From: SG8-30 sp963710135
GTDB taxonomy: Bacteria > Pseudomonadota > Gammaproteobacteria > Steroidobacterales > Steroidobacteraceae
Reading direction: 5' to 3'
Assembly (NCBI GenBank): GCA_963710135.1
Contig: CAVPYY010000002.1
Location: 372,001 to 436,000 of the forward strand
DNA: 64,000 nt
Of the stretch, positions 1 through 8,500 are shown piece by piece; position 1 is the first letter of the stretch; each line of letters opens with the position of its first letter. The notes under the pieces were generated by a model. The model did no database searches, was not told the origin of the DNA, and was given only the letters and a program-made list of their open reading frames with translations. The position numbers and the translations under genes are program-made.

Positions 1-317
1 CGTGGCGCCTGCCACGCCTTGTCGGGTTTCGACCACTTCAGGATGGAGTTGGTGCCGTGCAGGGCGAACCAGCGGTGGCCGGCGCTCACCCAGTCGCGCA
101 GGCGCGCGGCGGCCGCTTCGTCCGGCACCACGTCCACGGTGTAGGTGAGCAGGACATCCGCTGCGACGATGGCGTCGATGTCGGAGTAACTCTCGAAGAC
201 CCGCGTCCGGTAGCGCTCCTGTTCCCCGAGCAGTTTCAGCAGCTCGAGACGCGCGAAGTCCATGTCGTGATACCGGCCACCGACCACCAGCGCGACGTTG
301 ACCCGCGGTGGCAGCAT
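1..317 (-). CDS. ThuA-like domain protein, 3' end beyond the left edge
   Basis: An ATG at 317 opens a frame that stays open to the left edge, giving about 105 residues of the N-terminus. It begins with a hydrophobic strand ending in a double glycine (VALVVGGRYH), then a helix, a second strand (ADVLLTYTVD) and a region with AGHRWFALHGTNS. This layout resembles the ThuA-like, glutamine-amidotransferase-fold proteins of the trehalose-utilisation family; the ALHGTN turn sits where that fold has its nucleophile elbow. Biochemical function is not established for most of the family. The start lies four bases after the stop of the upstream dehydrogenase on the same strand, so the two are probably one transcript. 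The missing C-terminus prevents a firmer call. Confidence 0.6.
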   Translation of the reverse strand, partial: MLPPRVNVALVVGGRYHDMDFARLELLKLLGEQERYRTRVFESYSDIDAIVAADVLLTYTVDVVPDEAAAARLRDWVSAGHRWFALHGTNSILKWSKPDKAWQAP

Positions 318-321
318 CGGC

Positions 322-1083
322 TCAGTACTGCACGCGCTTGGTGAAGCCGTTGTCGGCGACGATGTTCGAGCCGGTGATGATCGAGGCGGCCGGGCTCGCC
401 AGGAAGGCCACCAGCCGCGCGACCTCATCCGGCGCGCCGAAGCGGCCATTGGGCATGGCCTTGAGCGTCGCATCGTACATCTTGGCGTTGGTGCTCTTGA
501 TCATCTCCCAGGCCCCGCCCTCGAAGTAGATCGGCCCGGGGCAGACGCTGTTGACGCGCACGTTCTTGCGGCCGACGAACTGCGACAACTGCTTGGAATA
601 AGTGATCAATGCCGCCTTCATGGCGTTGTAGGCCATGGGCACGTAGAAGGTCTCGAGCGCGTTGGTGGAGCTGATGATCACCACGCTGCCGTGTCCGGAT
701 TTCTCCAGATGCGGCATCAGGGTCTCGCAGCCGCGCACCGTGTGCAGCACGTCGATCTCGAAGTTCTTCCACCAGTTCTTTTCGGAGTCCATGCCGCCGC
801 CGGCACTGACATTGGGGACGAATATGTCGCAGCCGCCGAGCTCGGCAACCGCCGATTCCAGCCAGGCCTTGTAGGCATCGGCGTCCCGCACGTTGACCGC
901 GCCGCCGACGACGCTGACGCCGGAGGACTTGACCTCGCGGACCGCCTGTTCGACCTCGTCCTCACTGCGCGCGCAGAGCGCGACGTCGCAGCCCTCCGCC
1001 GCCAGCGTGTCCACGATCGCCCGGCCGATACCCTTGGTGGCGCCCGTTACGACGGCCTTCTTTCCGCGCAGACCCAGATCCAT
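322..1083 (-). CDS. SDR-family NAD(P)-dependent oxidoreductase
   Basis: A 253-residue short-chain dehydrogenase of classical length. The cofactor motif TGATKGIG is at residues 13-20, the catalytic serine pair is near 138-139 in IISSTNA, and the catalytic tyrosine and lysine are Tyr152 and Lys156 in AYNAMKA. The usual NNAG is replaced by a PNVSAGG stretch near 90-96, seen in divergent SDRs. The substrate cannot be read from sequence. The ATG at 1083 puts the cofactor motif at the expected distance from the N-terminus; the longer upstream frame runs antisense through the ferredoxin gene and is not coding. It precedes the ThuA-like gene by four bases, and its promoter region contains an 18-bp perfect palindrome that may be an operator. 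Confidence 0.85.
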   Translation of the reverse strand: MDLGLRGKKAVVTGATKGIGRAIVDTLAAEGCDVALCARSEDEVEQAVREVKSSGVSVVGGAVNVRDADAYKAWLESAVAELGGCDIFVPNVSAGGGMDSEKNWWKNFEIDVLHTVRGCETLMPHLEKSGHGSVVIISSTNALETFYVPMAYNAMKAALITYSKQLSQFVGRKNVRVNSVCPGPIYFEGGAWEMIKSTNAKMYDATLKAMPNGRFGAPDEVARLVAFLASPAASIITGSNIVADNGFTKRVQY

Positions 1084-1186
1084 CGTTGCGTCTCCTGTCA
1101 CAGGCGAGCAGGCGGCGCTGGGGAACTCCGGCACCGTGCGCCGTCGCCAGCGCCCTCCGAGTATAAGAGATCGGGCGGCCTCTAAC

Positions 1187-1204
1187 AAACAGTCATGACT
1201 GTTT
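1187..1204. promoter_or_regulatory. 18-bp perfect palindrome, candidate operator
   Basis: AAACAGTCATGACTGTTT is its own reverse complement. It lies about 100 bp upstream of the dehydrogenase start on the minus strand and 135 bp upstream of the ferredoxin start on the plus strand, in the divergent intergenic region. Its length and symmetry suit a dimeric regulator such as the TetR protein encoded at 3226-3867, but that pairing is inference. A few T residues follow on the right side, so a short hairpin is an alternative. Confidence 0.45.
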
Positions 1205-1338
1205 TTTATTCGGGCGCAACGCGGCGCCGGGTTGCGGGTTGCGACGGCGCGGCCGGTCGAGCAAGATGGCGCCCCTTTGGCGCCTACGCCCGGCATTCCT
1301 GTGGCTGACGGCGCACACCAGAACTGGAGATTGAACGG

Positions 1339-1656
1339 ATGGCGCAAATGGTGGTGACGGACCGGGACGGGGTGGAACACCGCATCGATGGCAAGGCGGG
1401 CGTCAGCATCATGGAAACGCTGCGCGATTTCGAGTGGGGCGTCGCGGCGATCTGTGGCGGCATGTGTTCCTGCGCGACCTGCCACATCTATCTCACCCCC
1501 GATTCGGCCACGCGGGTCGCGGCGGCGCAGCCGGACGAAAAGGAATTGCTCCAGGAACTGGAAGGCTTCCGGCCCGGCGCCTCGCGGCTGTCCTGCCAGG
1601 TGCAGTTCGAGGAGTCCATGGACGGGCTCGAGTTCACGATCGCCGAGGACGAGTAA
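1339..1656 (+). CDS. [2Fe-2S] ferredoxin, adrenodoxin type
   Basis: A 105-residue plant/vertebrate-type ferredoxin. The cluster ligands follow the C-x5-C-x2-C pattern at Cys39, Cys45 and Cys48 (CGGMCSCATC), with the fourth at Cys86 in RLSCQV. The acidic segment after the third ligand and the ELL motif near residue 70 match adrenodoxin-like proteins that pass electrons to cytochromes P450 or ring-hydroxylating oxygenases. No P450 or ferredoxin reductase is visible nearby, so the partner is unknown. A GGAG lies nine bases before the ATG. It diverges from the dehydrogenase at 322-1083 and is followed by a gene-free repeat region. Confidence 0.9.
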   Translation: MAQMVVTDRDGVEHRIDGKAGVSIMETLRDFEWGVAAICGGMCSCATCHIYLTPDSATRVAAAQPDEKELLQELEGFRPGASRLSCQVQFEESMDGLEFTIAEDE

Positions 1657-1675
1657 GCCCAGCGCGCCGCTGCCG

Positions 1676-1790
1676 CGGGGACTGTTCCTGATGCGGCACT
1701 GACGTGGGGACTGTCCCCGCAGGGGACTGTTCCCCGATGCGGCACCGAGGTGGGGACTGTCCCCGCAGGGGACCGTCCCCGTTGTGGCAC
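1676..1790. repeat. Degenerate tandem repeats with GGGGACTGTCCCC core
   Basis: The core GGGGACTGTCCCCGCAGGGGAC and diverged versions recur with an approximate 46-base period, each followed by GATGCGGCAC-like sequence. Each core can fold on itself because GGGGAC pairs with GTCCCC. There are no unique spacers, so this is not a CRISPR array. It is the sort of short palindromic repeat often scattered between genes in GC-rich gammaproteobacteria. Confidence 0.6.
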
Positions 1791-1824
1791 CCGTCGCGGC
1801 ACCGCGCGTAACGGTCGCAGCAGC

Positions 1825-1913
1825 GCGGGTCTCTCTACTCCTGTAGAGCCTCTTGCTCGCTCCGAAAGCCAAAAGTCGCTCGCAAGAGGCCTACAGTCGT
1901 CCTCGACCCGCGG
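1825..1913. repeat. 88-bp extragenic repeat, copy 1
   Basis: Begins GCGGGTCTCTCTACTCCTG and ends GTCCTCGACCCGCGG. Internally CTGTAGAGCCTCTTGC pairs with GCAAGAGGCCTACAG, one base bulged, giving a 15-bp stem around a loop of about 25 bases. It matches the copy at 2150-2236 almost base for base with small indels, so it is a real repeat and not a chance hairpin. It could be a REP-like or MITE-like element. Confidence 0.7.
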
Positions 1914-2025
1914 GGACTGGCACCGCAGTCTCAAGGCTTCCTGCGGCACGGCCGTGCCAGCGGTGCCTGTCCCCTCCGTATCGACGCTCAACGAATCAGG
2001 CGAAAGCGCCACAGGCGAGCGCGGA

Positions 2026-2079
2026 CCGTGGCCCCTTCCGCAGTGAGTTTGGCTTCCCGAACGGAGGAAGGGGCCACGG
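2026..2079. repeat. 14-bp perfect inverted repeat (hairpin)
   Basis: CCGTGGCCCCTTCC at 2026-2039 is the exact reverse complement of GGAAGGGGCCACGG at 2066-2079, with a 26-base loop. It sits between the two 88-bp repeats. No T-run follows on either side, so an intrinsic terminator is unlikely; a palindromic repeat element is more likely. Confidence 0.6.
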
Positions 2080-2149
2080 AAGTAGGGAGCTCGCCGGGCA
2101 CGGCGCATCTGCGGCCTGCCAAATCGTTTTGCGGATAGGCGGTAGCGGA

Positions 2150-2236
2150 GCGGGTCTCTCTACTCCTGTAGAGCCTCTTCTCGCTCCGAGAGCCAAAGTC
2201 GCTCGCAAGAGGCCTACAGTCGTCCTCGACCCGCGG
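2150..2236. repeat. 88-bp extragenic repeat, copy 2
   Basis: Second copy of the 1825-1913 repeat in the same orientation, differing by a few substitutions and single-base indels in the loop and stem. It keeps the paired arms starting CTGTAGAGCCTC and ending AGAGGCCTACAG. It ends about 50 bp from the stop of the dehydrogenase at 2287. Confidence 0.7.
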
Positions 2237-2286
2237 CGGGGACTCTCCCCTCCGGGGCGCGCGCCGTCGGAGTCCCGGGTATTCGC

Positions 2287-3045
2287 CTACTGGATCGTCG
2301 CGGCGTTGTCGAGCAGCAGCTCGGTGCCGTTGATGTAGCGCGACTCGTCGGATGCGAGGAACACCACCACGTTGGCGACGTCCTCGGGCTTGCCGAGGCC
2401 GCCCGGACTCTGCGCGTAGAAGTCGTCCGGAATGCCGAGCGCCTTGTTGGCGGCTGCCAGCATGGGGGTATCGGTCGCGCCCGGGTGAATGGAGTTGCAG
2501 CGGATGTCGTACTTCTGCATCTGGCACCAGACCGCGATCGATTTGGTCATGGCCGTCACTGCGCCTTTCGCCGCGGTGTAGGCGAAGAACACCGGATACC
2601 CGAGCACCGTGGCCACGGACGCGACGTTGATGATCGAGCCACCACCGGTCTTGGCCATGACCGGCATGGCGTGCTTGCAGCCGAGGAAGGTGCCTTCGCA
2701 CATCACGGTGAGGTGCTTGCGGAATTCCTCCAGTGTGGTGCCCTCCGGGGTGTTGGGAATGACCATCCCGGCGTTGTTCACCAGCACGTCGAGGCGCCCG
2801 AACTTCTTGACCGTGGCGTCGATGACCGACTTCCATTGGGCCTCGTCGCTGACGTCGTGACGCACGAACATGGCGCAGTTCGCACGCTTGGCATTGAGCG
2901 CCGCGGCCAGCGCCTGCCCCGCCTGCTCGTTGATGTCCGTGATGACCACGCTGGCGCCTTCGCGCGCGAGTGCCTCGCAGTCGGCCTGGCCCAGCCCCTG
3001 CGCGCCACCGGTCACGATCGCAACCTTGCCTTGTACACGTCCCAT
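2287..3045 (-). CDS. SDR-family oxidoreductase (glucose 1-dehydrogenase/hydroxysteroid dehydrogenase-like)
   Basis: A 252-residue classical SDR. TGGAQGLG at residues 12-19 and Asp37 (ITDIN) predict NAD binding; NNAG is at 90-93, the catalytic serine is Ser143, and Tyr156 with Lys160 (FAYTAAK) complete the active site. The substrate is not determined; the sequence is close in style to cyclohexanol and hydroxysteroid dehydrogenases. I chose the ATG at 3045 because GGAG stands six bases before it. An in-frame ATG at 3057 would add four residues and has a poorer ribosome site. It diverges from the TetR gene at 3226, which is the usual arrangement for local control. Confidence 0.85.
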   Translation of the reverse strand: MGRVQGKVAIVTGGAQGLGQADCEALAREGASVVITDINEQAGQALAAALNAKRANCAMFVRHDVSDEAQWKSVIDATVKKFGRLDVLVNNAGMVIPNTPEGTTLEEFRKHLTVMCEGTFLGCKHAMPVMAKTGGGSIINVASVATVLGYPVFFAYTAAKGAVTAMTKSIAVWCQMQKYDIRCNSIHPGATDTPMLAAANKALGIPDDFYAQSPGGLGKPEDVANVVVFLASDESRYINGTELLLDNAATIQ

Positions 3046-3225
3046 GATCTGCTCCATTCCCGCAATAGATGTGCCGGAGTGTCGCGACGGTAGCAGTCAG
3101 CCTTGTCGGTTTCAATCATCTTTGACTTTTTCAGACAGCGCCGACATGCTTGCGCGGATGGCGATCGGGCCGGCTGGCTGGCCTGCCGGCGCGCCATCCA
3201 CGGACGGCAGAGGACACTCGAAATC

Positions 3226-3867
3226 ATGGCTACCCGCAGCGACGAAGACACTCAGGAGCCGTCCGGCTGGCAGGCGCAGAAAAGCGCGGCCACCCGCAAC
3301 CTGATCGTCGAGGCCGCGATCAAGTGTTTCGTCGATCTTGGCTATGCCCGGACGACCACGACCGCCATCGCCGAGAAGGCCGGCTTGTCACGCGGCGCCA
3401 TGCTGCATCACTTCCCCTCGAAGATCGACATCGTCCGCGCGGCGGTCGAGTACCTGCACAACAAGCGTCTCAAGGCGTTTCGCCGGGCCGTGCAGCGAAC
3501 GCCGCAGGAAGGCGACCGCGTCCACGCCAACCTCGACGCCTACTGGCGGCATGTCCGTCATCCGATGTTCGTCGCGTTCTTCGAGCTCGTGGTGGCTGCA
3601 CGGACCGACCCGGAGCTGGCGGCGATCTTGCGCCCGGCCCAGGAGGCCTTCGAGGAGGAATGGCACCGCACGGCGCGTGAGGTCTTCACGGAGTGGCAGG
3701 TCGACGACCCGAACTTCGACGTGGCGCTGGACCTGACCCGCTACGTCCTGGAGGGCATGGCGATCAGTTTCCTGGTGCACAAGGAGAACGAGCGAGACCG
3801 CCGGGTGCTGAGCTACCTCGAGGACAAGCTGAGGGAATTGCGTGACTCGCGGGCCCCTGCCGCCTGA
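3226..3867 (+). CDS. TetR/AcrR-family transcriptional regulator
   Basis: A 213-residue protein with a TetR DNA-binding domain in the first 70 residues: TTTTAIAEKAGLSRGAMLHHFPSK is the helix-turn-helix (about 43-66). The C-terminal ligand domain is all helical and not assignable to a ligand. The ATG at 3226 gives a normal-length N-terminus with AGGA eleven bases upstream; the longer frame starting at 3103 adds low-quality sequence. It diverges from the dehydrogenase at 2287-3045 and is followed 34 bases later by an enoyl-CoA hydratase/isomerase, so it likely senses an acyl-CoA or related intermediate. That is inference from context. Confidence 0.85.
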   Translation: MATRSDEDTQEPSGWQAQKSAATRNLIVEAAIKCFVDLGYARTTTTAIAEKAGLSRGAMLHHFPSKIDIVRAAVEYLHNKRLKAFRRAVQRTPQEGDRVHANLDAYWRHVRHPMFVAFFELVVAARTDPELAAILRPAQEAFEEEWHRTAREVFTEWQVDDPNFDVALDLTRYVLEGMAISFLVHKENERDRRVLSYLEDKLRELRDSRAPAA

Positions 3868-3901
3868 ACCCACTCGCCGTAGCGGCCGGCCGGAGCAGTA
3901 A

Positions 3902-4681
3902 ATGAATTCCACCGTCAATTTCGAACTCGCCGATGGCGTCGCCATGGTCACGCTGAACCGTCCCGACCAGGCCAACACGATGAACCTGCAGTTCGGCCGT
4001 GACCTGAAGGCGGCGGCCGCGCGCTGTCGGACCGAGCAGGGTGTCCGGGCGGTGATCCTCACCGGCGCCGGCAAGGCGTTCAGCTTCGGCGGCGACCTGG
4101 GCGGGATGATGCAGGGCGCGGCGAACGGAATCGAAGAGTACCTGAGGGAGCTGACCCTGGATCTCCACGCCGCGATCCAGGTGTTTACCCGACTCGATGC
4201 ACCGGTGATCGCCGCCGTGAACGGCACGGCTGCCGGCGCGGGCGTCGGTCTGGTGGCGATGGCGGACCTGGCCATCGCCGCCGAGAGCGCGAAGTTCTCG
4301 CTGGCCTACACGGGCGTCGGCCTGACGCCCGACGGCAGCACCTCGTACTTCCTGCCGCGCACCATCGGGCGCAAGCGCGCGCTGGAACTGGTCCTGACCA
4401 ACCGGGCGCTGAGCGCCGCGGAAGCCCTGGAGTGGGGTCTGGTGAACAAGGTCGTCGCCGACGCCGACCTGATGGGGGAGACCCAGAAACTGGCCGGGCG
4501 GCTGGCTGCCGGCCCGCTGAAGGCGTTCGGTCACGCCAAGCGTCTGATGCAGAGCAACGCGTCGCTCGAGGCCCAGCTCGAGGACGAAAGCCGCACCATT
4601 GCCAGGCAGGCGATGAGCGCCGAGGCCAACGAGGGCATCAACGCCTTTCTCGGCAAGCGCAAACCCGTGTTTCCGCGCTGA
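3902..4681 (+). CDS. Enoyl-CoA hydratase/isomerase family protein (PaaG-like)
   Basis: A 259-residue crotonase-fold enzyme. The oxyanion-hole segments are FSFGGDL near 60-66 and NGTAAGAGVGL near 107-117. The catalytic position carries LTPDGSTSYFLPR with Asp144, as in PaaG-type isomerases, rather than the Glu pair of classical hydratases, so double-bond isomerisation or epoxide isomerisation of a CoA thioester is plausible. GGAG lies seven bases before the ATG. It is co-directional with and close to the TetR regulator. A strong inverted repeat begins at its stop codon. Confidence 0.85.
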   Translation: MNSTVNFELADGVAMVTLNRPDQANTMNLQFGRDLKAAAARCRTEQGVRAVILTGAGKAFSFGGDLGGMMQGAANGIEEYLRELTLDLHAAIQVFTRLDAPVIAAVNGTAAGAGVGLVAMADLAIAAESAKFSLAYTGVGLTPDGSTSYFLPRTIGRKRALELVLTNRALSAAEALEWGLVNKVVADADLMGETQKLAGRLAAGPLKAFGHAKRLMQSNASLEAQLEDESRTIARQAMSAEANEGINAFLGKRKPVFPR

Positions 4682-4730
4682 AGAGCGGCCCTGGGGCCGC
4701 CGGGCCGCTCGACGCCGCCCGGTTCAGCGC
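4675..4730. terminator. Candidate bidirectional terminator between convergent genes
   Basis: GAGCGGCCC (4683-4691) pairs perfectly with GGGCCGCTC (4702-4710). Outside this, GCGCTGAA (4675-4682) pairs with TTCAGCGC (4723-4730), so the stop regions of the enoyl-CoA hydratase and of gpmA are themselves part of the structure. A CTTTTC follows on the plus strand. The U-tract is short, so termination strength is uncertain. Confidence 0.45.
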
Positions 4731-5476
4731 TTTTCGGTTTGCCGTGCGACGGCGTCGGCCGCGGCCTTCACTGCCGCGGCGTCGCCGAGGAAACGCCGCG
4801 GCGCGGCCGGGCGCAGTTGATCGTCGAGTTCGTAGAGGATCGGTATTCCCGTCGGGATATTGAATTCGACGATGTCAGCGTCGCTCATGCCATCGAGCAT
4901 CTTCACCAGCGCCCGCAGGCTGTTGCCGTGTGCAACGATCAGCACATTGCTGCCGGCGCGCAGCTCGGGCGCGATCCGCGACTCCCAGTAGGGCTGCACC
5001 CGCGCCAGGGTGTCCTTCAGGGATTCGGTCGCGGGCAGCTCCGCCGCGTCCAGCGACGCGTAGCGCCGGTCGAAGCGCGGATGCCGCGGGTCGTCCAGCG
5101 CGAGCGGCGGTGGCGGAATGTCGTAGCTGCGCCGCCAGATCTTGACCTGCTCGGCGCCGTGCTTCTCGACGGTTTGCGCCTTGTCGAGGCCCTGCAGTGC
5201 GCCGTAGTGACGCTCATTGAGTTTCCAGCTGCGCTCCACGGGAATCCACGCCAGGTCCATCTGCTCGAGGACGATCCAGAGCGTGTGGATCGCGCGCTTC
5301 AGCACCGAGGTAAAGGCGATGTCGAACTCGAAGCCCTCCGCCTTCAGCAGCCGTCCGGCGTGCCCGGCCTCTTCGCGGCCCAGCGGCGTGAGTTCGACAT
5401 CGGTCCAGCCGGTGAACAGGTTCTGCAGGTTCCACGTGCTCTGGCCGTGGCGAATCATTACAAGCTTGCCGGGCAC
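4724..5476 (-). CDS. gpmA: 2,3-bisphosphoglycerate-dependent phosphoglycerate mutase
   Basis: A 250-residue cofactor-dependent phosphoglycerate mutase that interconverts 3- and 2-phosphoglycerate in glycolysis and gluconeogenesis. The phosphorylated histidine is His10 in the LVMIRHGQS signature, the second active-site histidine is His183 in VAHGNS, and the catalytic glutamate is Glu88 in LNERHYG. WNxxNxFTGWxDxxLTxxG is intact. The start is a GTG at 5476 with GGAG seven bases upstream. It lies 52 bases downstream of the glutamate dehydrogenase gene on the same strand and is convergent with the enoyl-CoA hydratase. Confidence 0.95.
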   Translation of the reverse strand: MPGKLVMIRHGQSTWNLQNLFTGWTDVELTPLGREEAGHAGRLLKAEGFEFDIAFTSVLKRAIHTLWIVLEQMDLAWIPVERSWKLNERHYGALQGLDKAQTVEKHGAEQVKIWRRSYDIPPPPLALDDPRHPRFDRRYASLDAAELPATESLKDTLARVQPYWESRIAPELRAGSNVLIVAHGNSLRALVKMLDGMSDADIVEFNIPTGIPILYELDDQLRPAAPRRFLGDAAAVKAAADAVARQTEKR

Positions 5477-5528
5477 CGCTCAGCTCCGCTCGAACTGGAC
5501 GCCGCTTTATAGCATAGCTGCGATGACT

Positions 5529-8500
5529 CTAGGCCGCCGCGAGCCGGCGTACGCTTTGCAGCGCCACCGACAGCGTCGGAAAGTCCGGGTTGCCGGCAGT
5601 GCGCATGTCGTGCAGGGTGCGCCGCAGACCCTCGGCTTCCCTGCCGCGGCCGTCGAGCCACGCGGCGACCGCGCGCGCGGGCTCGCCGCGCTCATCGCCC
5701 GCCAGCACCTTTGAAGTCAGCCGCCGCTGCAGCGCGTAGGCTTCTTCGCGCAGCGTGCCACGTGCGATAGCCTGCCAGTGACCATCGACCGGAAGCTGGT
5801 CGATGCCGTTGCGCAGCCAGTCGAGGCCAGTGGCCGCGCCGACGCTGAAGTACACGTTGGCGGCCCGGGTGACCGGCGTGGGCCGGACGCCGGCGACCGC
5901 GACGATGTCCACGGCGGACTGCGCGGCGCCAAGGCTCGCCACCCGCCGTGCCAGTCCGTGGGGAGCCCCGTCCGCTTCCAGCTTCTGCAGTTCCCGCTGG
6001 TAGCGCTCGGCCTCGAGGCCGGACAGCAGCGAGGGCAGCTCCGACAGCAGTTCCTTGACGCCCGGCCGGAAGCGCGACACGGCGCGCTCGATGTCGAGGT
6101 CGTCGCGCAGCGAAGACAGCACCCAGTAGGTGAGATAGCGCAGCAGCCGGCTGGTGCGGTAATTCATCTCCGTCTGCAGCGCGGCCGGGACCCGGTTGTC
6201 GAGGTCCTCGATCGCGGTCCACAGCGCGCGCATGTCGGTGATCTCGCGGGCGATCGAGTAGGCGCGGGCGATGCTGCCGAGATCGCTGCCGGTATCCTGC
6301 TGCGCGCGAATGGCGAAGACCGGTCCCATGCGATTCACCAGGCTGTTGGTGGTCGCCGTGACGATGATCTCGCGGCGAAGGGGATGGCGGGTGATGTCCC
6401 GGGCGAATCGTTTCTGTATGGCCGCCGGGAAGTAGCGAACCACTTCGCCCTTCAGATACGGATCCTCCGGCACGTCGGACTCGATCAGCCGGTCATACAG
6501 CCAGAGTTTCGAGTATGAGAGCACCATGGCCAGTTCCGGCCGGGTGAGGCCGCGGCCCTGGCGGCGGCGCTCCGCCAGCTCGTCGTCGTTCGGCAGTGCT
6601 TCGAGGGCGCGATCCAGTCCGCCGATGCGCTCGAGCGAGCGAATGACGTGGGCGTGCTCGGAGATGCGTTCCGCGGCGTGCGCCTCGGTCACGGAGATGG
6701 CCTGGCTTTGCAGGTAGTTGCCCCGCAGGACCAGTGCCGCCACTTCCGGCGTCATGCGCGCGAGCAGCCGGTCACGATCCTTCCTGCGCAGGCTGCCGCG
6801 ACGCATCGCGGCGCTGAGCAGGATCTTGATGTTGACCTCGACGTCGGAGCAGTTGACGCCGCCCGCGTTGTCGATGAAGTCCGTGTTCAGGCGGCCGCCC
6901 GCCAGGGCAAACTCGGTGCGCGCCCGCTGGGTCATGCCCAGGTTGCCGCCTTCGCCGACGACCCGGCAGCGCAGTTCGCGCCCGTCCACGCGAACGGCGT
7001 CGTTGCTGCGGTCCCCGGCCTCGGCGTTGCTCTCGTCGCTGGCCTTGACGTAGGTGCCGATGCCGCCGTTCCAGAGCAGATCGACCGGCATCTTGAGGAT
7101 GGCCCGCATGATTTCGCGTGGCGCAGCGGACGCCGCGTCGATGCCGAGCATCTGCCGTGCCTGGCTCGACAGCGGTATCGACTTGCTGCTGCGCAGGAAG
7201 ACACCGCCACCGCGCGAGATCAGCTTGCGGTCGTAATCGTCCCAGCCCGACCGGGGAAGCGCGAACAGCCGCGCCCGCTCGGCGTGGCTCTGCTCCGCGT
7301 CCGGATCCGGGTCGAGAAAGATGTGCTGGTGATTGAAGGCGGCGAGCAGGCGGATGTGGCGCGACAGCAGCATGCCATTGCCGAACACGTCGCCGCCCAT
7401 GTCGCCGATCCCGGCGACGGTGAAGTCCTGCGACTGGATGTCGACGCCCAGTTCTCGGAAGTGACGCTTGACGCATTCCCAGGCGCCACGTGCCGTAATG
7501 CCCATCTTCTTGTGGTCGTAGCCGGCGGATCCGCCGGAAGCGAAGGCGTCACCAAGCCAGAAGCCATACTCCACGGCGATCGCGTTCGCGACATCGGAAA
7601 AGCTGGCGGTGCCCTTGTCGGCCGCGACGACCAGGTAGGGGTCGTCGGGATCCGCGCGCACGACGTTCACCGGCGGCACGACCTTGCCGTCGACGAGATT
7701 GTCGGTGAGGTCGAGCATCGCGCGAATGAACAGCCGGTAGCACTCCGTGCCTTCCCGCAGCATCTCCTCGCGCGCCGCCGGCAGCCGGCGTGGAACGAAG
7801 CCGCCCTTGGCGCCGACCGGCACGATCACCGAGTTCTTGACGTTCTGCGCCTTCATCAGGCCGAGCACTTCCGTGCGGAAATCCTCGCGACGGTCGGACC
7901 AGCGCAGGCCGCCACGCGCGACCTTGCCCATCCTCAGGTGTACGGCCTCGACGCGCGGCGAGTGCATGAATATCTCGAACATCGGGCGCGGCAACGGCGT
8001 CTCCGCGATCGAACGCGGGTCCAGCTTGATGGCCAGGTACTCCCGCGGTGCGCCGTGCCCGTCCACCTGGAAGAACGTCGTGCGCAAGGTGCCGAGTATC
8101 GCAGTGCGGAAGGCGCGCACGATGCGGTCATCGTCGACCCTCTCGATCGCCGCGAGCAGCGTGTCGAGCGCCGCGACGTGCCGCTTCTCGGCGGCAGCCC
8201 GCGCCCGGGGGCTGAGCGCCGGGTCGAAGCGCGACATGAACAGCCGCACCAGCGCGGCGGCGGCCTGCGGGTTCGACGCCAGCGCTTCCTCCATGTAGGC
8301 CTGCGAGAGCGGCAGGCCGAGTTGACCGAACCAGCGGGCGTAGGTGCGCAGCACGACCACTTCGCGCCAGGTCAGGTCGCTGGCGAGCACCAGCCGGTTG
8401 AAGCCGTCGTTGTCCGCCTGGCCCATCCAGACCTTCGCGAAGGTGTCGCGGAAGCGCGGCCCGTCGCTCGCCAGATCGATGCTGACGCTGCGCGGATGCT

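Larger units (their letters stand above)
1657..2286. other. Gene-free, repeat-rich intergenic island
   Basis: These 630 bases separate the ferredoxin from the convergent dehydrogenase. I see no convincing gene: frames crossing the island on either strand translate to low-complexity arginine, proline and serine-rich text. It contains degenerate GGGGACTGTCCCC-type tandem repeats (about 1676-1790), two copies of an 88-bp repeat (1825-1913 and 2150-2236) and a separate long hairpin (2026-2079). The mix looks like an accumulation of extragenic palindromic elements. Confidence 0.7.

Noticed and set aside
1676..1790. CRISPR-like array
   Set aside because: The units are degenerate and adjoining, with no unique spacers, and no cas genes are in the window.
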